Assembly: GCA_016789785.1 (NCBI GenBank)
Contig: JAEUQE010000125.1
Span: forward strand, 1-13,018
Length of the DNA: 13,018 nt
Direction of reading: 5' to 3'
Source: Bryobacterales bacterium
GTDB taxonomy: Bacteria; Acidobacteriota; Terriglobia; Bryobacterales; Bryobacteraceae
The position numbers and the translations under genes are program-made. The notes under the pieces are model-generated. The model had not been told where the DNA came from. It made no database searches and saw nothing but the letters and a program-made list of their open reading frames with translations. Shown piece by piece: positions 1 to 6,170 of the stretch (position 1 is its first letter; each line of letters starts with the position of its first letter).

Positions 1-493
1 CATCCACCGCGAACTGATAGGGATCCAGAATCTCCTTGTTCAATTGCAGTTTCACGGCATCGCGCGCATCCTTCGCATAAAGCAGGTTCCGCCGCGAGAG
101 CAGCTTCAACGCCTCGCCGGCTTCTTCCGATCCATCATCCGCCACGGCGAAATTCGGCCACTTCGTGCGCGGCCCGTCGGGCAACGACTTTAGAAACGCC
201 GTCATCGCATCGAAGTCCTTCTTCTGCTCCGGCGCGATCTGCAGCGCGACATCCACATTCTGCGAGAATGCCTCCGCCATCGCCAACACCACCGACGATT
301 TGCGCACGTCGCACAGATATTTCTTCGCGGGCGCGCGGCGGTACGTCCAGATGTTCGAATCAACCCAAGGCGAACGCGTCGCGGTGGCCATGTTCATGCG
401 ATATTGCACGCGCGGCGGCGGCACCACTTCATAGCGTGACGGATCGCCGCCATCGAAGATCGCAGGCAAAGCAAACAGCAAGTGCAGAATCAC
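1..493 (-). CDS. Unrecognised, probably exported protein (C-terminus beyond window edge)
   Basis: An open frame of 164 codons runs leftward off the window edge without a stop. The start is GTG at 493-491, overlapping the TGA of the upstream DUF362 gene in a GTGA junction. That points to translational coupling and decides this start. The N-terminus (MILHLLFALPAIFDGG) is a short hydrophobic stretch that could be a signal peptide, although it lacks a basic n-region. It is followed by a proline-rich segment (EVVPPPRVQYR), a short aromatic stretch (SNIWTYRR, about residues 45-52) and mixed alpha/beta-looking sequence with an AVADDGSEEAGEALKLL stretch. I do not recognise the family and propose no function. 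The good codon pattern and coupling argue that it is a real gene, co-transcribed with and perhaps functionally tied to the exported DUF362 protein. Confidence 0.75.
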   Translation of the reverse strand, partial: MILHLLFALPAIFDGGDPSRYEVVPPPRVQYRMNMATATRSPWVDSNIWTYRRAPAKKYLCDVRKSSVVLAMAEAFSQNVDVALQIAPEQKKDFDAMTAFLKSLPDGPRTKWPNFAVADDGSEEAGEALKLLSRRNLLYAKDARDAVKLQLNKEILDPYQFAVD

Positions 494-1611
494 GCGCGGT
501 CTCCCAGCCGGATCTCCTCCAGCTTGATCTTCGCCATGTCGACGATGCCCAGGCCCTGCGTGGCGGCGAACTCAATGTGCCCAGGCTCGCGGATGTAGCG
601 ATTCTTGTTCGGATCCATCGCCTTCACATCCTTCGTCGTCTCCATGGATCGATCAAACACCGATACCGCGCCCATCCCTTTGCGCTTGCCCTCGATTACA
701 TCGCGCATGATGCGATCCACCGCCACGGGGTCGGTGCCGAACATCATCTGCTTCGGGAAAAAGGCGAACTTCGGCGAACGTTCAAAGGGCCCACCATGCC
801 AAATGCTCTTCAGCCCATCCATCACATGCAGCACCGTGCGCGAACGCAACGGCTCCACGGCGGCCAGTTTGCCGATGAACGTCTTCGTATGGGTCTTCGT
901 GAAAGCGTGCGATCGCGCGACGTTGTGGAAGTTGCCATAGGCGATATTCTTCAGGCAGCCCGTAACTCCCGACGCACCGTGGTCCTTCATGTTCGGCACA
1001 TTGACGATCTTCGTGAATCGCTCCGCCACCATACGGATGAGGTTCGATCGCGTGTCTTCCTCGCCAAAGAAGTTGGCCTCCACGTAGGTGTAGGGATCAT
1101 ACTCGCGGATCATGTTGCGGCGCGGCTCCACCGCGAGCACCTTCACGCTGGCGGGCAGATACTTCTCATAGCCGATCGATTCGAGTTGATCCGGAAACCG
1201 TTCATAGACGCAGATGTTCGCGGGCTTCACGCCAACTTCGGTGAGGCAGCGCGCGATCTCCCCCACCACCACCGGATGCGACATGATCTTCGGCGCGCCG
1301 GAGGCGTTGACCTTGATCCCGACAACGTCCTGCGGCCCCACGAAACGCCGCCACGAATCGCGATAGTCTTTGTCGCCGGTCAGCCGTGTCAGACCCTGTG
1401 CCATCATCTCGCGAACCACCGCGGGATCAGCCTGCGCGGTGGTCTCCACAATCGATGCGGCCGCATGCACTCGCACCACGCGGCCCGGCAGATCGTAACG
1501 CGGCGAGGGCCGGTAGCGCGTCACCACCTTGTAGTTTGGATCCTCATTCCAGTCGCGCCCAGCAAGCGCGCCGGCAACCCCAGTGCTCAACAAAAATTGA
1601 CGTCGAATCAT
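490..1611 (-). CDS. DUF362 domain-containing protein with Tat-type leader
   Basis: This 373-residue protein belongs to the DUF362 family, whose biochemical role is not firmly established. Some members carry ferredoxin domains; this one does not. The family signature is visible as VGIKVNASG (about 97-105), KDHGASGVTGCLKN (about 209-222) and FGTDPVAVDR (about 291-300). The N-terminus is MIRRQFLLSTGVAGALAG, a twin-arginine (RRxFL) motif followed by a short hydrophobic region and an ALA cleavage-like site near residue 17, so export through the Tat pathway is likely. The start ATG at 1611 is fixed by this leader. Its stop overlaps the GTG of the next gene by four bases, indicating an operon. The rhomboid gene lies 69 bases upstream in the same direction. 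Family assignment is strong; function is unknown. A long open frame on the opposite strand is a coding shadow. Confidence 0.93.
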   Translation of the reverse strand: MIRRQFLLSTGVAGALAGRDWNEDPNYKVVTRYRPSPRYDLPGRVVRVHAAASIVETTAQADPAVVREMMAQGLTRLTGDKDYRDSWRRFVGPQDVVGIKVNASGAPKIMSHPVVVGEIARCLTEVGVKPANICVYERFPDQLESIGYEKYLPASVKVLAVEPRRNMIREYDPYTYVEANFFGEEDTRSNLIRMVAERFTKIVNVPNMKDHGASGVTGCLKNIAYGNFHNVARSHAFTKTHTKTFIGKLAAVEPLRSRTVLHVMDGLKSIWHGGPFERSPKFAFFPKQMMFGTDPVAVDRIMRDVIEGKRKGMGAVSVFDRSMETTKDVKAMDPNKNRYIREPGHIEFAATQGLGIVDMAKIKLEEIRLGDRA

Positions 1612-1657
1612 CCTGATCCGATTGTGTCACGGAGCGGGGCCGCGGGGGCAATGCCCA

Positions 1658-1683
1658 GTGAAGATTCTCAGTGAAGATTCTCA
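1658..1683. repeat. 13-bp perfect tandem duplication at the rhomboid stop codon
   Basis: The unit gtgaagattctca occurs twice back to back (1658-1670 and 1671-1683). On the minus strand each copy begins with TGA, and the TGA of the first minus-strand copy is the stop codon of the rhomboid gene. This looks like a small replication-slippage duplication. No function is evident. Confidence 0.9.
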
Positions 1684-2430
1684 ATGAACGTAGGGATCAC
1701 GCTTGGAATCCTGCTTCCGCAGGTAGACCTGGAAGCGCTTCTTGGCGCGGCGGAGTTTCCAATCACGATACATCTGCTGCAGCGTCTCCCAAGGGCTCCA
1801 CCGCAGACGGGGCCCCTTCAGGTAGCCGTAGGCAAAGATCATTCCGCCCAGGTGCGCAAAGTGGCTTACGTTCCCGCCACTGGCCCCGATCGTCAACAGG
1901 AAGGTCATTGCTCCGATGATCATCACGAAGTACTTCGCTTTCATCGGGAACAGAAAGCTGAACAGCACCGTGCGATCCGGATACAGCACGCCGAAAGCGA
2001 GCAACAAACCGTAAATCGCACCAGAGGCGCCAATCGTCCGGGTGCCCATGGTTCCAACCAGTGCGTTCGCAATCACAACACACACGCCCGCGCCGATTCC
2101 GCACAGGAAGTAGAACTTCAAAAACGCCCGTGTTCCCCACGAACGTTCCAGATCAGCACCAAACATGTAGAGAGTCAACATGTTGAGCAGGATGTGACTG
2201 AAGCCGCCCGGATCATGCAGAAACAAATAGGTGACGAATTGCCAGATCGCGAACGACTCCACAACGTCCCGCGGGATGAGCCCAAAAGCGCGGAACGGAT
2301 ACCCGAAACCGAAAGCGGTGGCGAGGAAGTAGATCACGAACAGCGCGATATTGCTGATCAGAAGCCACTTCACCCCCGGGGGGAAGAACTCGTTGGAAAT
2401 GTAGCCTGGAGTACGGCTGGCGTAACGCAT
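1681..2430 (-). CDS. Rhomboid-family intramembrane serine protease
   Basis: This 249-residue polytopic protein has the rhomboid catalytic signature. It shows HxxxN in the second-helix region (H79 and N83 in SHILLNML), the nucleophile motif GASG with Ser136, and the catalytic histidine H193 in SHFAHLGG. About six hydrophobic segments are visible (roughly 21-42, 60-72, 77-92, 104-125, 134-152, 160-182), plus one around the active-site His. A basic, soluble C-terminal tail of about 45 residues follows. Rhomboids cleave transmembrane segments of membrane proteins inside the lipid bilayer; the substrate cannot be read from sequence. All key residues are present, so it should be active. The ATG at 2430 lies just before the first membrane segment at a sensible distance. 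It is transcribed divergently from the HExxH gene and may be co-transcribed with the downstream DUF362 gene. Confidence 0.95.
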   Translation of the reverse strand: MRYASRTPGYISNEFFPPGVKWLLISNIALFVIYFLATAFGFGYPFRAFGLIPRDVVESFAIWQFVTYLFLHDPGGFSHILLNMLTLYMFGADLERSWGTRAFLKFYFLCGIGAGVCVVIANALVGTMGTRTIGASGAIYGLLLAFGVLYPDRTVLFSFLFPMKAKYFVMIIGAMTFLLTIGASGGNVSHFAHLGGMIFAYGYLKGPRLRWSPWETLQQMYRDWKLRRAKKRFQVYLRKQDSKRDPYVH

Positions 2431-2441
2431 GCAGAGGCGCC

Positions 2442-2447
2442 TATATT
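2442..2447 (+). promoter_or_regulatory. Candidate -10 element for the HExxH gene
   Basis: TATATT matches the TATAAT consensus at five of six positions. It lies 42 bases before the ATG at 2490, in the divergent spacer. No convincing -35 is seen at 16-18 bases, so this is a weak call. Confidence 0.3.
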
Positions 2448-2448
2448 G

Positions 2449-2457
2449 AGAATAACA
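2449..2457 (-). promoter_or_regulatory. Candidate extended -10 element for the rhomboid gene
   Basis: On the minus strand the sequence reads TGTTATTCT, an extended -10 (TGn followed by TATTCT). It would start transcription about a dozen bases before the rhomboid ATG. The -35 match is poor (TCCGCA at a 17-base spacing). It nearly abuts the plus-strand TATATT, so the two divergent promoters would overlap. Confidence 0.3.
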
Positions 2458-2489
2458 GAAGGTTCGCGAAGTGCGGATTTAGGCGGTGT

Positions 2490-3125
2490 ATGATTCGCGT
2501 GAAGCGCAAGGGGCTGCACACTCCGGGACTGTTTCGCCGCATGCTGGACGCGTTCGAGGGACGCGGACAAATGCTGGTCCGCGGACCCGCGCAATGGCCG
2601 CTGCTCCTCCTCAGCTATCCCGCCAACCAGCCTCACATCGCGGAAGAGATTCAGGAAGCTTGGCTGCACACACTCCCCCCGCTGAAGGCGGACGTCGCCG
2701 CCGCCTACCGGAACATGCTGACGCGCTTGCCCGCGATGGTCGTGGTTGTGCTGCGGCCACACAACGTGTGCACCTGCCTTGGGCATCATCACCCTCGCGG
2801 CACGGAGTCGCGATTGGCGAAGCGGCTTGCCAGCGATATGGGCAGTGACGTGGGTGAGATCGACCTTGCATGGGAAGCGATTCGTAACTGGAGACCGCAG
2901 CCGCTATCCTCACTTGCCGCCGGCGACGCGTTTGAAGCGCTGCACTTCCGTGTCGCGCTGCTCGGCGTGATGTTGCACGAATTCGAGCACCTCGCCTATC
3001 CCGATCACAACGAGAGCGCCGTGCGCCGTGCGAGCGACACGTTCTATTCGGCAGTCATGGACGAACTCCTGTCGCAGGATGGCATCTCACACTTCGGAAT
3101 GAACGCGCGATCCGCGACACCGTAG
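2490..3125 (+). CDS. Uncharacterised protein with HExxH zinc-metalloprotease-like motif
   Basis: This is a 211-residue protein I cannot assign to a named family. The clearest feature is HEFEH at residues 163-167 (context VMLHEFEHLAYPD), which fits the zincin HExxH pattern: two histidine zinc ligands and a glutamate general base in a helix. A possible third ligand could come from the acidic/His segment just after it (D172, H173, E175) or from E192. A second cluster, CTCLGHHH (C94-H101), might bind metal as well. There is no signal peptide or membrane segment, so it is probably cytoplasmic. ATG 2490 is preceded by an AGGCGG ribosome-binding-like sequence at 2481-2486. It is divergent from the rhomboid protease gene and ends 2 bases from the convergent UbiA-family gene. 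Coding status is well supported; protease activity is inference from one motif. Confidence 0.8.
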   Translation: MIRVKRKGLHTPGLFRRMLDAFEGRGQMLVRGPAQWPLLLLSYPANQPHIAEEIQEAWLHTLPPLKADVAAAYRNMLTRLPAMVVVVLRPHNVCTCLGHHHPRGTESRLAKRLASDMGSDVGEIDLAWEAIRNWRPQPLSSLAAGDAFEALHFRVALLGVMLHEFEHLAYPDHNESAVRRASDTFYSAVMDELLSQDGISHFGMNARSATP

Positions 3126-3127
3126 CG

Positions 3128-4045
3128 CTACAAAGCCGAGAGCCACACCACGGCCATCGCGGCCACCATCGCCCAGGTCGTCCGGTCGTGCATGGCGAAG
3201 GCCAGTGGATCGTCGATCATCATCCCTCTCTTCGCCAGGACCCAAGCTCGCGCAAACCAGCAAACCAGCAGAGGACATATCAGCCACAGCACATGCGGAT
3301 GACGATACAAGCCTTTGGCCATCTCGCCCTCCACGTAGAACGCCACCACGGCCACACTCATCAGGGCCGAAGCCAGCCCCAGCACCATCATCCATTCGCG
3401 ATGTTCGTGCCGGTAGGAGCGCCGGTTCCCTTCCACTGCGCCGCGATCGGACAACATCAGTTCGGAGTAGCGCTTCAGCATCGCCAGACTGAAGAAAGCC
3501 GCAAAACAGAATCCGATGAGCGATTGCGAGAGCCTGATTCCCGTGGCCACATGGCCGGCGTACACGCGGACACCGTAGAAGCCCGCCAGCAACAACGCAT
3601 CCAGCAGTGCGACCCGCTTGAGCACCGTGCTATACAACAACGACACCGCGAGGTAGCCCGCAAGAACTCCGGCCAACTCCGGCTCGACGAGCCATGCGAT
3701 CACGAACCCGCACCCGAGACACGCAAGCCCCAGCGCAAGAGCTTGCCGCCCCTTTACAGTTCCCGAAGCCAGCGGCCTCGTCTGCTTGCGAGCATGCAGA
3801 GCATCCGCACGCCGGTCCATCCAGTCATTCCAGATGTAACCCGCGGAGGCAACCAGACTGAACGCGGCGGCCGCGAACACTCCTCGCCAAAGCAGAACAG
3901 CCTCCGCAAAGCGGTGCGACATCAGCAGTGGCAGAAGCACCAATAGATTCTTCAGCCATTGCTCGGGCCTCAGGAGTCGAATCGCCGCCAGAGCAGAGTT
4001 CCGGGTCTGCGCGTCCTTCGCGGGCTGTTCAATTGCCTGTGCCAT
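3128..4045 (-). CDS. UbiA-superfamily prenyltransferase, decaprenyl-phosphate phosphoribosyltransferase-like
   Basis: This is a polytopic membrane protein of 305 residues. It opens with LLRPEQWLKNLLVLLPLL (24-41), the N-terminal signature of enzymes that transfer 5-phosphoribose to decaprenyl phosphate (DPPR synthase type). The UbiA Asp-rich motif follows as NDWMDRRAD (N73, D74, D77, D81), and KRYSEL (191-196) sits in the region where that subgroup has a similar stretch. About eight or nine hydrophobic segments are visible. The second classical DxxxD motif is not obvious. I chose ATG 4045 over an upstream in-frame TTG at 4084. The ATG gives the family-typical N-terminus and overlaps the preceding gene by only 17 bases instead of 56. 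Overlap with the GT-C-like gene implies translational coupling. It probably makes a polyprenyl-phosphate sugar donor for cell-envelope glycans. Other UbiA substrates (quinone precursors) are less likely given the signature. Confidence 0.85.
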   Translation of the reverse strand: MAQAIEQPAKDAQTRNSALAAIRLLRPEQWLKNLLVLLPLLMSHRFAEAVLLWRGVFAAAAFSLVASAGYIWNDWMDRRADALHARKQTRPLASGTVKGRQALALGLACLGCGFVIAWLVEPELAGVLAGYLAVSLLYSTVLKRVALLDALLLAGFYGVRVYAGHVATGIRLSQSLIGFCFAAFFSLAMLKRYSELMLSDRGAVEGNRRSYRHEHREWMMVLGLASALMSVAVVAFYVEGEMAKGLYRHPHVLWLICPLLVCWFARAWVLAKRGMMIDDPLAFAMHDRTTWAMVAAMAVVWLSAL

Positions 4046-6026
4046 AGGTTCGACGGAAGAGCAGACTGTATTCGTTTCCCGCAACGCGCTCGTATCCGTA
4101 GCGCAACAAATCGCTTGCGCGTGCGTCGCGATCGGGCGCCGGCGGGCCTTCCCACGGATGCGTCAACCAGACCACCATGTCCGGCTTCGTACCACCCTCA
4201 ATCAACCGCTTTCTCAATACGGGAAAAGTGCCCGTCTCCCAGTGGTGACGCAGATTGCCACCCGTCGCAACGTACCGGTTCAGAGCCTGCCCCTCTTCGA
4301 GAACATGAAACAACGTGGAGGGCGGAGCGATACGCGTGAGCCCGAGGACAGGCTGCAGATAGCCAATCCACTCGCGGCATTGGATCCGATGGACCACCGG
4401 AGCCGCGCCCACAACCAACGCGGCCAACGCTACAGCGCGCAGCCGGGCATCGCTGGTGATTCTCACGAGGAGAAATGAGAGCACTACGAGAACGGCCGCA
4501 CAAAAAGCGATCCAGCGAAGACGCGAGGTCACATCAAACATGTGCTGATACAGCACGCCAATCCTGCTGACCATGTGGACAAGCAGGATCGCCACGGCGG
4601 TGCGCTGAGAAAGACCCGCACGCCACAACAATCCGGCGCAAAACACTTCCGATTGTGACACCACTCCCCCGGCGTACCGCAGGCTTGCAAGTTTCTCCAG
4701 ATAGATGGTCGCCATCTCGCCGGTATTCGCGCCGGCGCTGTAGTAGGCCTTCCCGTAGAGAAACCACCCCGCAAGGATCATCAGCGCATACACGGGCCAC
4801 ACGCCGTTCCGATCCTCCCGTCCCAACACGGTTCGGGCGAGAATCCAAAATGCCGAACCGATGGAACCGATCAGCAGCAGCGGAAAAAGAAGTCCGCCCG
4901 GCGACAAGCCACCCGGCGGCGCGAAGAATGCGGCCCATACTTCAGGGCGGCGCATCTGATCGAAAATCGCCGTGCCGCTGATGTCAGCGCCGCCTTCAAA
5001 GCTGACTCCCGCGACACGAATCGTGAACGGATAGAGGGGATTGTGGAAGAGCCACCAGTTCTTCAGATAGTAATGCCCGGTCGTGATGGTGAGGGCAACT
5101 ATCGCGATTCCAGCCGCCGGCAGCGCCTGGCGGAAACGATTCCGGGGCCAGCGCCACGCGACAAGAATCAGTGACACCGCGCACAGCGCGGGGCCATTGT
5201 ACTTGCCGGTCACAAACACCCAACCCGCAATGATCAGAAACACCGCGTGCCGCAAAGACTCGCGAACGCTGGTTACACCTGCCGCGAGTAGAAGAAATCC
5301 CGCCGACGCGATCATGTCGTTCTTGATCGTCCCCACACCGGAAGAACCGAGCCAATAGGGACAAAGCAGCACCACACCCACCGCGGTGAGAAGCCGCAAG
5401 TGTGGAGGCAAAACCGCCCGCTCCGCCAGCGTCAAGCTGACCAGGAGAATTAACAGAACAGGCTTCAGTGACGTAAGCCAAAGATAGTTGTCACTGCCCG
5501 CCAATATCATCCCTGGAAGATACGACGCCTCCCAAAATGAGACATAGAAGTTAGGAAACTCATACGGAATCCAACCCTTCTCGAACCACTGAATCACGTA
5601 CCCAAGATGTACCCATGAGTCCGTCTCTCCGATCGGGCGCATCGCTTGCAGCAAGACCGGCAGACCCACGAGTGCAATTCCGGCGGCGGCAAATCCCCGC
5701 GCGTTCCACGTCCAGCCACGGAGGGAATTACCGGCTACTCGCATCGCGCGGCTCAACGGGCGTGCCGCGGTCCGCCAGGAAACCGCCGCGAGCGCGACGG
5801 AACAGATCAGGTAAAAAGCCGTGCTGTGCAGCCGGAGAAAACCGGCGCACATCGGCACCATCGCTCCGGCGAGAAGGTTCCACGTCAGCGCCGATGAAAA
5901 GAAGCTCACGCGGCCGTCGCCGCCCGTCCGCGTGCGAATGGTGAGAAACACGCACAACAGGATCAGCGCGAGTTCCCACGCCACCAGCAAAAGGGCGCGA
6001 AACTCCGAAAAAACTAGTTCCGCCAT
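4029..6026 (-). CDS. Polytopic membrane protein resembling GT-C glycosyltransferases
   Basis: This 665-residue protein has many hydrophobic segments over about residues 10-540 and a soluble C-terminal part of roughly 100 residues. Features fitting GT-C enzymes, which use polyprenyl-phosphate sugars, are an acidic motif in an early outer loop (GETDSWVHLGY, with E134, D136 and H140) and KNWWLFHNPLYPF (322-334). The latter resembles the NPxYPF loop of membrane glycosyltransferases and related hypothetical proteins. I cannot name a precise family, acceptor or sugar. ATG 6026 is chosen because it sits 7 residues before the first hydrophobic stretch and close behind a candidate promoter. The 3' end overlaps the UbiA-family gene. 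If that enzyme makes decaprenyl-phosphoribose or a derivative, this protein could be the transferase that uses it; that link is inference. Confidence 0.85.
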   Translation of the reverse strand: MAELVFSEFRALLLVAWELALILLCVFLTIRTRTGGDGRVSFFSSALTWNLLAGAMVPMCAGFLRLHSTAFYLICSVALAAVSWRTAARPLSRAMRVAGNSLRGWTWNARGFAAAGIALVGLPVLLQAMRPIGETDSWVHLGYVIQWFEKGWIPYEFPNFYVSFWEASYLPGMILAGSDNYLWLTSLKPVLLILLVSLTLAERAVLPPHLRLLTAVGVVLLCPYWLGSSGVGTIKNDMIASAGFLLLAAGVTSVRESLRHAVFLIIAGWVFVTGKYNGPALCAVSLILVAWRWPRNRFRQALPAAGIAIVALTITTGHYYLKNWWLFHNPLYPFTIRVAGVSFEGGADISGTAIFDQMRRPEVWAAFFAPPGGLSPGGLLFPLLLIGSIGSAFWILARTVLGREDRNGVWPVYALMILAGWFLYGKAYYSAGANTGEMATIYLEKLASLRYAGGVVSQSEVFCAGLLWRAGLSQRTAVAILLVHMVSRIGVLYQHMFDVTSRLRWIAFCAAVLVVLSFLLVRITSDARLRAVALAALVVGAAPVVHRIQCREWIGYLQPVLGLTRIAPPSTLFHVLEEGQALNRYVATGGNLRHHWETGTFPVLRKRLIEGGTKPDMVVWLTHPWEGPPAPDRDARASDLLRYGYERVAGNEYSLLFRRTYGTGN

Positions 6027-6037
6027 CGGAGTTTCTC

Positions 6038-6046
6038 AGTATACCA
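6038..6046 (-). promoter_or_regulatory. Candidate extended -10 promoter for the GT-C/UbiA operon
   Basis: The minus strand reads TGGTATACT, an extended -10 (TGn plus TATACT, five of six to consensus). It ends 12 bases before the ATG at 6026, so the transcript would have a leader of only about five bases. No good -35 is visible, as is common with extended -10 promoters. It lies in the 144-base divergent spacer before the ADOP operon, where I see no confident plus-strand promoter. Confidence 0.4.
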
Positions 6047-6170
6047 AAGCGTCTGAAATTGCCGTCTCCGCGTTGCTCATTTTCCTTCTCATCCCGTCCG
6101 GTAAGCTACGGTACTTTTGGAGGTGCTTCCCTGGTGGCAAATCCATCAGCGCAGTGAGACAATTCTCCTA

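Noticed and set aside
1646..1656. Inverted repeat gggca-a-tgccc between the rhomboid and DUF362 genes as a terminator
   Set aside because: The loop is a single base and there is no T-run on either strand, so it does not form a credible intrinsic terminator.
268..1674. A 468-codon plus-strand frame opposite the DUF362 gene
   Set aside because: It is longer than the real gene but rich in His/Arg with no family signature. It covers most of a minus-strand gene with a clear DUF362 signature and Tat leader, and extends into the next one. It is a high-GC antisense shadow.
1684..2493. A 269-codon plus-strand frame opposite the rhomboid gene
   Set aside because: The minus strand encodes a rhomboid with all catalytic motifs. 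The plus-strand translation is low in hydrophobics and rich in Gln/His/Arg, as expected of a shadow.
4046..4084. TTG start extending the UbiA-family protein by 13 residues
   Set aside because: It would deepen the overlap with the upstream gene to 56 bases and adds sequence without resemblance to the family. ATG 4045 is the simpler start.
6117..6170. TTG start extending ADOP permease 1 by 18 residues
   Set aside because: The extension (LPWWQIHQRSETILL) is not family-like, and ATG 6171 gives the standard ADOP N-terminus aligned with permease 2.
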